Shown piece by piece: positions 1 to 8,334 of a stretch of DNA of 64,000 nt. The DNA lies in assembly GCA_902168105.1 (NCBI GenBank), contig CABHOY010000055.1:62001-126000 (forward strand). The letters run 5' to 3'. Each line of letters opens with the position of its first letter. Within the stretch, counting starts at the first letter, position 1. Below the pieces are notes generated by a model, which saw only the letters and a program-made list of their open reading frames with translations, had not been told where the DNA came from and made no database searches. This DNA is from an uncultured Flavihumibacter sp. GTDB taxonomy: Bacteria; Bacteroidota; Bacteroidia; Chitinophagales; Chitinophagaceae. Position numbers and translations under genes: made by a program.

Positions 1-1162
1 TCTCTGTCCCCAATGTGTCCAGCTGTCCTTTATAGTTCAGGTTAAAAGAGACATTGTTAAATTTATTCCTGACAGTGGTACCCGCATATAAGGTTGAATC
101 CAGCTTGCCGTTACTGCTGATAGGCGTATGGTTAAAGCCATCCTGATTGAAGGCGTTGTCATATCCTCTCACCAGTACGCCAACGGTATGTTTGGAAGTG
201 AGAAAATAATCCAGCCCAACTTTATAATTATTGTTTTTGAAATTACGTCTGTTAAAAGCGTTCAGTTCAAAGAAGGCAGGTATATCTCCCTGAATATGGC
301 GGGCCAGATAACGTGTCTGGAAAAAACCTCTGTAACCATTGTTGTAGTTACCAAAGGCGTTGAATTTCTCCGTGCGCCAGTTTAAATTCAGACCGGCGTT
401 GTAGAACCCGTATTTACCGGCGCCGGTGCCGAGGTTGAGGGAACCATTAATACCAGTAATAATAGTTTTCTTGGTCTTGATATTAATGATCCCGCTTTTA
501 CCTGCTGCATCATATTTGGCGGAAGGACTCGTGATAATTTCTATCGTTGCAATATTTTCGGAAGGAAGGCTTCTCAGCAGATTGGCCAGTTGTTCGCCCG
601 ACAGGTAGGTCAGCTTGCCGTCCAACATGATAGTGGCGCCCTGGTTACCCTGCAGGATGATGTTATCGTCTTTGTCTATTTGTACACCTGGCGCCCTTTT
701 TAAGACATCCAGGGCTGTGCCGCCGGAAGCAGCGAGACTACTTTCCACGTTCAATACTGTGGCGCCGTTCTTTCTTTCAATGAAAGGTTTCTGAGCGGTC
801 ACATTTACAGCCTGCAGTGTTTTGCTGGCCTGCGATAAACTCAGTGTAGGCAATTGAACAAGCTGGTGGCCGGCATCAATGGAGAAGGCAGATGTACTGG
901 CGGATGTATAACCCATCAGTGTGGCCTCAATAAAGTACCTGCCTTCGGTGATCTTCTCGAAGGTGGCGCTACCGTCCGTGGCGCTGAGTTCTCCCTTTAC
1001 AAGGGAGGAGTCCTTCACATGACGCAGTAATACGTTTGTAAAGGGAAGGGGTTGCCCATTTGTTTCGGCTGTCTTAACAGTAATCTTTCCTGAAACGTGC
1101 TGGGCATAGATGGTCCCTGTGCCGGCGATGGCCAGGAACATGATAAGCAAAATCTTTTTCAT
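1..1162 (-). CDS. Outer-membrane beta-barrel (TonB-dependent type) protein, C-terminus cut off by window edge
   Basis: The gene starts with ATG at 1162 on the minus strand and stays open to base 1, giving 387 codons. Residues 1-21 form a signal peptide (MKKILLIMFLAIAG, ending near YAQ). A carboxypeptidase-regulatory-like fold follows (about 22-105, with GRYFIEATLMGY). Next is a plug domain (about 115-230, with VLKRAPGVQID, ATIMLDGK and YDAAGKSGIINIKTKK) and then the first barrel strands. This order is that of the Bacteroidota outer-membrane beta-barrel/TonB-dependent receptor family. Such proteins import or sense large ligands using TonB energy; the substrate cannot be told from what is visible. 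It lies 4 bp behind a tiny membrane-protein ORF and may share its transcript. The plug lacks a recognisable SusC-type TonB box in the part seen, so a non-SusC receptor is more likely. Confidence 0.88.
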   Translation of the reverse strand, partial: MKKILLIMFLAIAGTGTIYAQHVSGKITVKTAETNGQPLPFTNVLLRHVKDSSLVKGELSATDGSATFEKITEGRYFIEATLMGYTSASTSAFSIDAGHQLVQLPTLSLSQASKTLQAVNVTAQKPFIERKNGATVLNVESSLAASGGTALDVLKRAPGVQIDKDDNIILQGNQGATIMLDGKLTYLSGEQLANLLRSLPSENIATIEIITSPSAKYDAAGKSGIINIKTKKTIITGINGSLNLGTGAGKYGFYNAGLNLNWRTEKFNAFGNYNNGYRGFFQTRYLARHIQGDIPAFFELNAFNRRNFKNNNYKVGLDYFLTSKHTVGVLVRGYDNAFNQDGFNHTPISSNGKLDSTLYAGTTVRNKFNNVSFNLNYKGQLDTLGTE

Positions 1163-1166
1163 AAGT

Positions 1167-1364
1167 TCAGATCTCAGAGTGGTGGTAAGGCTGTGTCTTA
1201 ACTGGTGTTACCCACTCGCTCCCTATACAGAGCAGGTAAAAAGGAAGCATTTCAGGTTTGGCGCCTGCACGTTCCATTCTCAGTTTTTGCAAAGCCCTGC
1301 CCTCCAGTGCAATAATGGCAAGGATACCCAGGGTTATAATGATAAATATGGATACCTTTTTCAT
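1167..1364 (-). CDS. Small single-pass membrane protein, function unknown
   Basis: A 65-residue ORF with ATG at 1364. It has a hydrophobic helix at about residues 4-20 (VSIFIIITLGILAIIAL), a basic stretch (RALQKLRMERAG) and a tail rich in aromatics and histidine with one Cys. It sits between aspartate kinase and the outer-membrane barrel gene, in the same direction as both, and its stop is 4 bp before the barrel gene's ATG. That tight spacing favours a real gene translated together with the barrel protein. I recognise no family. A lipoprotein signal is not evident. It resembles in layout, not clearly in sequence, the other tiny membrane proteins in this window (26180-26299, 47166-47282, 47317-47472). 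The alternative is a chance ORF. Confidence 0.45.
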   Translation of the reverse strand: MKKVSIFIIITLGILAIIALEGRALQKLRMERAGAKPEMLPFYLLCIGSEWVTPVKTQPYHHSEI

Positions 1365-1424
1365 GCAGGTTGTTTTTTAGAAAGACGACCGGGTACAGAA
1401 AAGGTTGCAAAAAGGTATGAAAAA

Positions 1425-2690
1425 TTATTTCAGTAGGCGCTGAATTGTGATGAGTGATCGCTGTTCAAGCAGCACAGTCCTGTCTTTGCTTAGTTCGTCC
1501 AGCAGGCCGTTCTGGTTATAACGAACGGTCAGCAATTCTAATCCTTCGTTATATGACAGTTTAAAATCATTATGCAGCTCCTTCATTAGTTGCTCGATCT
1601 TTTCCGGGCTATTGTCAATACAGCAGGAGAAACTAATGGCCGCGTTCTGCATTAAATTTATCTTGATCTTCAGCTTGTGGAAACGCTCATATATGTCACT
1701 GATCCTATCTTCCGTAATGAAATCAAAGTTGCGGGAAGTGATGGTCAGCAATACCTGATTTTTCTTCAGTACTATGATGGGCGGTAACTGCTTTGTATCA
1801 GTTTCTTCCTTAATGACGGTGCCTGGAAGATCTTTGTTCAAAAAGCTCTTCACATACAGGGGTATCTGTTTGTTCTGCAGCGGTTTGATGGTCTTTGGAT
1901 GGATCACCTGTGCACCATAATACGCCATCTCGATCACCTCACTGTAAGTGATCTCAGGTATGTTGATCGTGTTAGGAAATAACTTCGGGTCGGCGTTTTT
2001 CAGCCCTTCCACATCTTTCCAGATGGTCTGGCTTTCAGCATTCAGCAGGTTCGCAAATACGGCTGCTGAATAGTCACTGCCCTCACGGCCCAGCGTTACA
2101 CTTTCATTCTGATCGGTACTACCAATGAAGCCCTGTGTAATGATGATATTGGTCTTCTTAAACAGCGGCAGTACTTTCTCCTGTACATTCTGACCGGTTA
2201 CTTCCCAGTCTATATTCGCATCACGGAAGGTCTCGTCTGTACGGAACACATCCCGTACGTCCTGCCAGATATTATTGACACCCGCCAGGTTGAAATACGC
2301 ACTGACGATCGCAGTACTAAGCAACTCACCCAGGCTAACCAGCTGGTCGTAGTAATAATCGTATGAACGGCCTGGTTTTTCACCCAGGGTCCATTCTGCT
2401 TCGGTAAAGAATTGTTGTAACTGGGTAAAAACCGGGTTGTCACGGGTACCCAGCAGTTTGTCGGCCACTTCGAGGTGTTGTTCCTCAACATTATTCAGCA
2501 GTTGGGCTGCTATTTCACGTTTACGCAGATAGAAGTTCTGGGCGACCTTTTCCAGTTCATTTGTCGTCTTGCCCATAGCCGATATAACGATCAGGATAGG
2601 CTGGTCCGGGAATGACTGTACGATAGCTGCAACTTGTTGGATACGTTCAACACTTTCTAAACTTGCACCGCCAAATTTGAAAACCTTCAT
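1425..2690 (-). CDS. lysC: Aspartate kinase
   Basis: This enzyme phosphorylates L-aspartate, the first step toward lysine (via diaminopimelate), threonine and methionine. The 421-residue protein opens with the amino-acid-kinase motif KFGGAS (usual form KFGGTS). It carries GREGSDYSAAVFA (about 210-222), the substrate and ATP region typical of aspartokinases, and VIHPKTIKPLQ further on. The last ~115 residues form ACT-like regulatory sequence, suggesting end-product feedback. Length fits a monofunctional enzyme with no homoserine dehydrogenase fused. It is divergent from fbp and ends 60 bp before the small membrane ORF. The ATG at 2690 begins exactly at the conserved N-terminus, so the start is secure. 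Which isoenzyme role it has, and which amino acid inhibits it, cannot be read from sequence. Confidence 0.95.
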   Translation of the reverse strand: MKVFKFGGASLESVERIQQVAAIVQSFPDQPILIVISAMGKTTNELEKVAQNFYLRKREIAAQLLNNVEEQHLEVADKLLGTRDNPVFTQLQQFFTEAEWTLGEKPGRSYDYYYDQLVSLGELLSTAIVSAYFNLAGVNNIWQDVRDVFRTDETFRDANIDWEVTGQNVQEKVLPLFKKTNIIITQGFIGSTDQNESVTLGREGSDYSAAVFANLLNAESQTIWKDVEGLKNADPKLFPNTINIPEITYSEVIEMAYYGAQVIHPKTIKPLQNKQIPLYVKSFLNKDLPGTVIKEETDTKQLPPIIVLKKNQVLLTITSRNFDFITEDRISDIYERFHKLKIKINLMQNAAISFSCCIDNSPEKIEQLMKELHNDFKLSYNEGLELLTVRYNQNGLLDELSKDRTVLLEQRSLITIQRLLK

Positions 2691-2870
2691 ATATGCTTAA
2701 TCTTCCGTGAAAAAAATACGGGACAAAGTAAGGCAACTTTAAATTTGTTTTAAAATTTGTTTCCCTTAAAATGACAGTTCCATTAAAATAGTTCCTGTTT
2801 TCGGTAAATTAGCTAAATGTAGGGAATGCATGTGGCAGGTCACAGTTATGAGAAAACTAATCCATTATAC

Positions 2871-3881
2871 ATGAATAACAACAGAAAAGTAATGACCCTG
2901 GATGAATTCACTATCCAGGAGCTTAGGAATTACCCCGGTGCTACAGGACAATTGTCTGGCTTATTGCGTGATATAGGTCTGGCCGCGAAGCGGGTCAACG
3001 TGGAGGTCAATAAGGCGGGTATTGCCGATATCCTCGGGGAGGCAGGACGTGTTAATGTACAGGGCGAATCGGTCAAGAAACTGGATGAATTTGCCAATGA
3101 TCAGTTTATTGGTTCCCTGCGCAGCAGCATCTATTGCTGCGGGGTGGCATCTGAAGAGGAAGAGAATTTCATTGCCTTTGACGATGAGCATTCTAAGAAC
3201 TCCAAGTATGTCGTATTGCTGGACCCCCTGGACGGATCGGGCAACATAGACGTGAACGTATCTATCGGCACTATCTTTTCCGTATATCGCCGTTTAACGC
3301 CTACAGGCAGTGTGTGCGAGCTGGAAGACTTCCTGCAGCCAGGTTATGTACAGATTGCCGCAGGCTATATCATCTACGGGTCTTCCACCATGCTGGTATA
3401 TGCTACCCGGCGCAGCGTACAGGGCTTCACCCTGGACCCTTCCATCGGTGAGTTCTGCCTGTCACATCCCAACCTGAAATGTCCGGGGGAAAGTGACATT
3501 TTTTCTGTCAACATTGGTTACTATCACCTGTATGAAGATAAGATCCGCAAGGCGATTGACTATTTCCTTGCCAAAGATGACCATGACAAGATCTACCGGC
3601 ACCGTTTTGTAGGGTGTATGGTGGCAGAAGTGCACCGTACCCTGATCCAGGGAGGGATTTTCATGTATCCGGCTTTTGGAAAATATGCAGGGGGGCGTTT
3701 GCGTTTATGTTATGAGTGCAACCCGATGTCCTTCATCATGGAAAAGGCTGGCGGACTGGCAATGGCTACTGGCAGACAACGACTTCTGGAGCTGAAACCG
3801 TCCAAATTACACCAGCGGGTACCTGTATTTTTAGGGTCAAGGAACATGATGGATGTCTGGCAACGAATAGTAAATAGTTAG
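2871..3881 (+). CDS. fbp: Fructose-1,6-bisphosphatase, class I
   Basis: It hydrolyses fructose 1,6-bisphosphate to fructose 6-phosphate in gluconeogenesis. Class I signatures are all present: NVQGESVKKLDEFAN, the metal-binding ASEEEE and LDPLDGSGNIDVNVSIGTIFS segments, YGSSTMLVY, and the substrate site GGRLRLCYECNPMSF near the C-terminus. I chose the ATG at 2871 (336 residues), because family members begin a few residues before TLDEF. An in-frame ATG at 2826 would add 15 unconserved residues. It is divergent from aspartate kinase across about 180 bp. Two interlocking Phe/Met-rich C-terminal segments are normal for the family, and no catalytic residue appears to be missing. Confidence 0.96.
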   Translation: MNNNRKVMTLDEFTIQELRNYPGATGQLSGLLRDIGLAAKRVNVEVNKAGIADILGEAGRVNVQGESVKKLDEFANDQFIGSLRSSIYCCGVASEEEENFIAFDDEHSKNSKYVVLLDPLDGSGNIDVNVSIGTIFSVYRRLTPTGSVCELEDFLQPGYVQIAAGYIIYGSSTMLVYATRRSVQGFTLDPSIGEFCLSHPNLKCPGESDIFSVNIGYYHLYEDKIRKAIDYFLAKDDHDKIYRHRFVGCMVAEVHRTLIQGGIFMYPAFGKYAGGRLRLCYECNPMSFIMEKAGGLAMATGRQRLLELKPSKLHQRVPVFLGSRNMMDVWQRIVNS

Positions 3882-3985
3882 AAAAAAAGAAAATATGAGC
3901 TTTTGGTATAACTATTGCTAAACCAGCACTGGTTATTTAAGTCTAATGTAAATTATTTAACATCTATTACCATACACACTACGCT

Positions 3986-4516
3986 ATGACCCGTAAGCTC
4001 ACATTAACCGTATTTTCTTTTATTCTGACCTTCCATTTATTCGTTTTTTCATGTTCCCGGTCAGCCGTACCTGCTAAAACTGCGCCTGCAAAGGGGAATC
4101 CTCCGGCGGCAGAAAGTGAGGAGCCTACAGCAGCCGGGAATGCCAAAATGATAAAGGACATTCTTTATTACACTAATGAGTTCAGGGCGTCAAAAGGATT
4201 GCCTCCGCTGAAACTGGAATCCTATTGTTCCCAGCTGGCACAGAAGCATAGTGACAATATGGCCAATGGTAAAGTTGCTTTCGGGCACGACCAGTTTGAG
4301 ATCCGTAACGACGCTGTGACACTGAAGTTCCATGGCGTATCCGGCGTAGGCGAGAATGTTGCCTACGGCAACCTGGATGCCAAAGGAGTAGTAGATGGCT
4401 GGATCAAAAGTCCTGGCCACCGTAAGAACATGCTGGGCGACTTCAACATGATCGGCATCGGAGCTGCTCCTAAAGGAAGGATCACCTACTTTACGCAGTT
4501 CTTTGTAAAGAAATAA
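3986..4516 (+). CDS. CAP-domain (SCP/PR-1-like) lipoprotein
   Basis: A 176-residue secreted protein. The N-terminus is a lipoprotein signal (hydrophobic FSFILTFHLFVFSC, Cys at about 23), so it is probably anchored in the outer membrane. A Pro/Ala-rich linker (about 24-50) leads to a CAP domain (about 55-176). CAP landmarks visible are NEFRASKGLPPL, QKHSDNMANG with the putative site His, GENVAYG, and WIKSPGHRKNMLG with the second His. YkwD-type bacterial CAP proteins have no settled function; roles in lipid binding or peptidoglycan-linked processes have been suggested. The gene stands alone, followed by a non-coding stretch with long inverted repeats. The family call is firm; the function is not known. 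Confidence 0.93.
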   Translation: MTRKLTLTVFSFILTFHLFVFSCSRSAVPAKTAPAKGNPPAAESEEPTAAGNAKMIKDILYYTNEFRASKGLPPLKLESYCSQLAQKHSDNMANGKVAFGHDQFEIRNDAVTLKFHGVSGVGENVAYGNLDAKGVVDGWIKSPGHRKNMLGDFNMIGIGAAPKGRITYFTQFFVKK

Positions 4517-4550
4517 CCGTACGCCGGCAATAGCAGCCGGAATAGTCATA

Positions 4551-4631
4551 GAAGCGCCGGTCCTGGCGTGGGCCTGATCAGGATTTGTATAGCATAGATC
4601 CCGGTCAGGTCCACGCCAGGACCGGCGCTTC
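4551..4631. repeat. Long GC-rich inverted repeat, probable terminator or MITE-like hairpin
   Basis: Arms at 4551-4577 and 4605-4631 (27 bp each) match at 26 of 27 positions, and the one difference still allows a G-U pair in RNA. The loop is 27 nt. It lies 34 bp after the CAP-protein stop. The stem is far longer than needed for a terminator and there is no clean T-tract, so a mobile or regulatory hairpin is possible. Confidence 0.75.
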
Positions 4632-4669
4632 TTCGTTCACACAACCGGCCTTTCCTGTAGCATTGAGGT

Positions 4670-4770
4670 TGCATACAGCTTGCATATAACGTTCATGATC
4701 TTCCGTTCATCTTCCGTTCCGAACGGAAGATGAACGGAAGATCATGAACGTTATATGCAAGCTGTATGCA
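4670..4770. repeat. Perfect 101-bp palindrome (50-bp arms, 1-nt centre)
   Basis: Bases 4670-4719 are exactly complementary in reverse to 4721-4770, with only C4720 between them. Inside each arm the word ATCTTCCGTTC occurs twice in tandem at 11-nt spacing, and the arm can be cut into 11-nt blocks that begin GCATACA, GCATATA, TCATGAT and CGTTCAT. No ORF crosses it convincingly. It could extrude as a cruciform, or fold into a single long RNA hairpin. Confidence 0.9.
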
Positions 4771-4883
4771 CGATGTATCCAGATGATGCCTGGGTATTGT
4801 CATTATCCGCTTATTTATGGTGGGAAAACCGCTTTTTACTGTTCAGGCTTGCAGCCTGTTGCTATTTGCATTAATTTAGACGC

Positions 4884-5648
4884 ATGGAAAAGAGGAAGAT
4901 TATTGAAGTAAAAGACCTGGTCAAGACGTACGGCGATTTTACGGCAGTTAAAGGCATCAGTTTCGATGTATACGAAAATGAGATCTTCGGACTACTAGGA
5001 CCTAACGGGGCTGGTAAATCCACCACACTGGAGATCATAGAGACGCTCCGGGATAAAACCTCGGGAACAGTGATTGTCGATGGAATAGACCTCGATAAGG
5101 ACCCTGAAACCATTAAAAAGCTGATAGGGGTGCAGCTCCAGAGTTCCGGGTACTATCCCAGGCTTAATCTTACAGAGCTGATCACGCTCTTTTGCGGACT
5201 GTACAACCAGGACGTGAATCCGAAAGAGCTGCTCGCCACCTTCAATCTCGAAGACAAGGCGAAAGCTATGTTCAAAGACCTCTCCGGCGGACAAAAACAA
5301 CGCTTTTCCATCGCCACTACACTCATCAATAAACCTAAGATCATTTTCCTGGATGAACCTACTACAGGGCTGGACCCGCAGGCAAGGCGCAATCTCTGGG
5401 ACCTGATCCTGGAAGTACGCTCAAAAGGCACTACGGTTGTTATTACGACCCACTACATGGATGAAGCCGAATTCCTGTGTGACCGTTGCGCCATCGTTGA
5501 TAGCGGACGTATCATCGCCCTGGAATCGCCAGACGCCCTGATCGATCAGTTAGTAGCAGGAGGTTTCGAAAGGAAGAAAGAAGTGAAGAAGGCGAATCTG
5601 GAAGATGTGTTTATCCATATGACGGGTAAGGGATTGAGAGAGGAATAG
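4884..5648 (+). CDS. ABC transporter ATP-binding protein, no permease nearby
   Basis: A 254-residue nucleotide-binding subunit of an ABC exporter. Visible motifs are Walker A (GPNGAGKST), the ABC signature (LSGGQKQR), Walker B with catalytic Glu (IIFLDEPTTGLD) and the switch His (TTHYMDE). The sequence is of the DrrA/CcmA-like class used for drug, lipid or polysaccharide export and for ABC-2 type permeases. The C-terminal extension after the switch region is short. The next gene, 55 bp on, is a thiol transferase-like protein and not a membrane subunit, so the partner permease must be encoded elsewhere. The start at 4884 leaves the usual short N-terminal strand before DLVKTYGDFTAV. Confidence 0.93.
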   Translation: MEKRKIIEVKDLVKTYGDFTAVKGISFDVYENEIFGLLGPNGAGKSTTLEIIETLRDKTSGTVIVDGIDLDKDPETIKKLIGVQLQSSGYYPRLNLTELITLFCGLYNQDVNPKELLATFNLEDKAKAMFKDLSGGQKQRFSIATTLINKPKIIFLDEPTTGLDPQARRNLWDLILEVRSKGTTVVITTHYMDEAEFLCDRCAIVDSGRIIALESPDALIDQLVAGGFERKKEVKKANLEDVFIHMTGKGLREE

Positions 5649-5703
5649 GTTTAAATCGAAGCGCATTAAAGCTGTCAATTCTTAATCTTAATTCAAAATA
5701 TCA

Positions 5704-6252
5704 ATGGAGATAGATCTGGAGCAACTAAAGTATCCCACCGGCAAAATGCCATCGCCGGCACCTGCTGAAATTAGCGCCAGCGCATTAAGAGGGTATATCA
5801 ACGATATCAGGTATCTTCCTTCACTGGTAGAGATCGCGGTACAGACCCTTGATGCTGCACAATTAGCGACGCCATACCGTCCCGGTGGATGGACAGTAGC
5901 ACAGGTAGTACATCATCTGGTGGACAGTCATACGAATGCGCTGACCCGTTTTAAATGGGCGTTGACGGAAGACAATCCTACTATCAAGGCATACAATGAA
6001 ACTGCGTGGGCCGAACTTCCGGATGTGGCCAAAACACCGATCAATATCTCACTGACTTTACTGCACGCATTGCATACCCGTTGGGTAAACCTGATGGAAG
6101 GCCTGACTGAGGAGCAATGGGAACGTACATTTGTACATCCAGAAAGTGGAAAGATCTTCGCGTTGAAAACTGTTGCTGCAAATTATGCCTGGCACGGTAA
6201 GCATCACCTTGCACACATAGAAAGATTGAAAGAGAGAAGTAACTGGCACTAG
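5704..6252 (+). CDS. YfiT-family metal-dependent (bacillithiol) transferase, DinB superfamily
   Basis: A 182-residue DinB-like four-helix protein. Its three metal ligands can be placed at His71 (VVHHLVDSH), His164 and His168 (AWHGKHHLAHI). The 93- and 4-residue spacings match those of Bacillus YfiT (His67, His160, His164). YfiT/BstA-type proteins are proposed bacillithiol S-transferases or metal-dependent hydrolases. The motifs PYRPGGWTVAQVVHH and ALTEDNPTIKAY are diagnostic. It follows the ABC ATPase by 55 bp and precedes the Nudix gene by 84 bp, so co-transcription is possible. A bacillithiol-synthesis gene (25049-25780) lies 19 kb away, which supports a role in thiol-linked detoxification. 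Family call strong; exact substrate unknown. Confidence 0.9.
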   Translation: MEIDLEQLKYPTGKMPSPAPAEISASALRGYINDIRYLPSLVEIAVQTLDAAQLATPYRPGGWTVAQVVHHLVDSHTNALTRFKWALTEDNPTIKAYNETAWAELPDVAKTPINISLTLLHALHTRWVNLMEGLTEEQWERTFVHPESGKIFALKTVAANYAWHGKHHLAHIERLKERSNWH

Positions 6253-6336
6253 CCAGTAGTGACAATAATAACCGGTAATGCTGTAGTGGCTTGTAGCACT
6301 GGCAATACCAGGTAATAATCATTAAACAGAAGATCT

Positions 6337-6897
6337 ATGGCATCATTAGAGTGGAAGACATTAAGTTCTGAATACATTTACAAGAGCGATTGGTTAACAG
6401 CACGTAAAGACACATGTGAGACACCTAAAGGAAAGATTGTTGACTCATACTATGTACTGGAATACAATGACTGGGTAAACTGTGTTGCGGTAACAGCAGA
6501 TGGTCGCATCGTGTTAGTAAGACAGTTCAGGCAGGGCATAGGGAAGACGATACTGGAAATCCCTGGTGGTACAATGGATGACACGGATCCGAATCCTGAA
6601 TTCGCCATGCGCAGGGAATTACTGGAAGAGACAGGCTACGATTTCGAAAAGCTGATCCCGTTAGGAGCAGTAGCGCCGAATCCGGCATCCAGCAATAACC
6701 TTACACATATGTTCCTGGCAACAGGTGGTAGAAAGGTACAGGATCAGGACCTGGATGAGAATGAAGAAATTGAAGTGGTATTGATGGATCTCGAAGATGT
6801 GGAAGTGCTGCTGAAGGAAAATAAGATCCTGCAAAGTCTGCATGTAACATGCTTGTTCTATGCACTGTTAAAGTTGAAGGAATTGAAGCTTGGATAA
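6337..6897 (+). CDS. Nudix hydrolase, ADP-ribose pyrophosphatase-like
   Basis: A 186-residue protein with the layout of ADP-sugar pyrophosphatases: an N-terminal swap region (SEYIYKSDWLTARKDTCETPKG), VLVRQFRQGIGKTILEIPGG, and then the Nudix box ending RRELLEETGYD, with the metal-binding RE-x-x-EE glutamates intact. The front of the box is unusual: the spacing from GG to RE is one residue longer than G-x5-E-x7-RE and the first Glu is replaced by Asp or Pro. After the box, APNPASSNNLTHMFLA fits the ADP-ribose clade. The likely reaction is ADP-ribose to AMP plus ribose 5-phosphate, clearing reactive ADP-ribose. It ends before a strong two-way terminator. Confidence 0.9.
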   Translation: MASLEWKTLSSEYIYKSDWLTARKDTCETPKGKIVDSYYVLEYNDWVNCVAVTADGRIVLVRQFRQGIGKTILEIPGGTMDDTDPNPEFAMRRELLEETGYDFEKLIPLGAVAPNPASSNNLTHMFLATGGRKVQDQDLDENEEIEVVLMDLEDVEVLLKENKILQSLHVTCLFYALLKLKELKLG

Positions 6898-6926
6898 GAA
6901 GTTGGTATTGCAAATAATTATCTGAC

Positions 6927-6972
6927 ATAATAGCGAGGGCGCATCAAAATTATGATGCGCCCTCGCTATTAT
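6927..6972. terminator. Bidirectional terminator between the Nudix gene and folC
   Basis: A perfect 20-bp stem (6927-6946 with 6953-6972) with a 6-nt loop. It is A/T-rich at the base and GC-rich in the middle, and lies between two convergent genes. Confidence 0.85.
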
Positions 6973-7002
6973 TTTATGTCATTGAGCGGCGGACGTTTCA
7001 TC

Positions 7003-8289
7003 CTACATCACCTCCGCAACAATAAAGAAACTGCCGCACACCAGTACAATATCATCTTTATGCGCATTTTGCTTCGCTGCCTGATATGCCTGTTGCACAG
7101 TCGCATAATCATGCCCACGCAAGCCATGCTGTTGCGCAGCTTCAGCCAGTTCTTTCTCGTCCATTGCACGCGGGATCTGTGCTTTACAGAAATAATAGGT
7201 CGCAGCAGGAGGGAAGAGCGGCAGTACTTTACTCACTTCCTTATCCTTCACAAAACCGGTTACAATATGCAGGTGCCGGTATACCATATGCTCCAGTTGC
7301 TGTACGATTTCAGTTATGCCCGCCTGATTATGCCCTACATCAAAGATCGTCAGCGGATCGCGGGAAACGATTTCCCAGCGGCCTCGTAAACCTGTGAGTT
7401 TCTTAACATGAGAAAGCGCTGTCATAACGGTAGCTTCCGGCAATTCCCATCCTGCTTTTTGCAGGACTTTTACGGCCGATAAAACACCCATGATGTTTTT
7501 CAGCTGGTATTGACCTGTAAGATCGGTATGGATGGTCTTGAGATCACCGTTGTGTGTATGCTGTAATCCTAATCGTAGATGACCTTCAGAGAAATCAGAC
7601 TGCTGTACAAGCCATTCCTGGTCAGCAAAATGAATAGGAGCACCCAGTGCAGCGGCTTTATCTTTGAAGACAGATTCTATCTCTGATTGTGTTTCAGAAA
7701 TGATTGCAGGTATACCTGCTTTGATAATGCCTGCTTTTTCAGATGCTATTTCAGACAGGGTATTACCAAGTATCTGCATGTGGTCATAGCTGATGTTCGT
7801 GATGACCGAGAGCTCGGGCGTAATGACATTGGTGCTGTCAAGTCTGCCGCCGAGGCCCACTTCAATAATTGCAATATCTACCTGCTCCAGCGCAAAGTAC
7901 TGGAAAGCCATCGCTACTGTCAGCTCGAAAAAGGAAGGCTCGATTGTTTCGATAGTAGGTTTGAGCTGCGCTACAAACTCTGTTACAAAAGTTTGCGGCA
8001 CCATTTCACCATTGATCCTGATCCTTTCGCGGAAGTCGAGGAGGTGAGGGGAGGTATATAGGCCTGTTTTATATCCGGCCTGCTGAAAGATCGCCGCCAG
8101 CATATGACTGGTGGAGCCTTTACCATTGGTGCCGGCTATGTGAATAGATTTGAACTGATGTTGAGGATTGCCAAGGTGATTGCATAATTCGATCGTATTA
8201 TGCAGGTCCTTCTTAAAGGCACTTGCACCTACCCGCGTAAACATGGGCAGTTGCTGATACAGATAGTCGAGCGTTTCCTGGTAAGTCAT
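7003..8289 (-). CDS. folC: Bifunctional folylpolyglutamate synthase / dihydrofolate synthase
   Basis: A 428-residue Mur-ligase-family enzyme. It adds glutamate to dihydropteroate or folates with ATP, which makes and retains folate cofactors. The P-loop is HIAGTNGKGSTSHML (about 50-64). The YTSPHLLDFRERI segment, IIEVGLGGRLDSTNV and FDVGHNQAGI (C-terminal domain) are all FolC signatures. The length is normal. The ATG at 8289 sits just before the conserved N-terminal helix TLDYLYQQLPMFTRVG. A consensus-like promoter (8310-8340) overlaps the terminator hairpin of the upstream DUF5723 gene, so folC is probably transcribed on its own. Confidence 0.96.
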   Translation of the reverse strand: MTYQETLDYLYQQLPMFTRVGASAFKKDLHNTIELCNHLGNPQHQFKSIHIAGTNGKGSTSHMLAAIFQQAGYKTGLYTSPHLLDFRERIRINGEMVPQTFVTEFVAQLKPTIETIEPSFFELTVAMAFQYFALEQVDIAIIEVGLGGRLDSTNVITPELSVITNISYDHMQILGNTLSEIASEKAGIIKAGIPAIISETQSEIESVFKDKAAALGAPIHFADQEWLVQQSDFSEGHLRLGLQHTHNGDLKTIHTDLTGQYQLKNIMGVLSAVKVLQKAGWELPEATVMTALSHVKKLTGLRGRWEIVSRDPLTIFDVGHNQAGITEIVQQLEHMVYRHLHIVTGFVKDKEVSKVLPLFPPAATYYFCKAQIPRAMDEKELAEAAQQHGLRGHDYATVQQAYQAAKQNAHKDDIVLVCGSFFIVAEVM

Positions 8290-8299
8290 ATAAAATAAT

Positions 8300-8334
8300 G
8301 ATGCCGGAACAAATGTAAAATTTGTTCCGGCATC
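8300..8334 (-). terminator. Hairpin between the DUF5723 gene and folC
   Basis: A perfect 15-bp stem (8300-8314 with 8320-8334) and a 5-nt loop, 18 bp after the DUF5723 stop. No long T-run follows. It overlaps the promoter-like sequence of folC. Confidence 0.6.
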
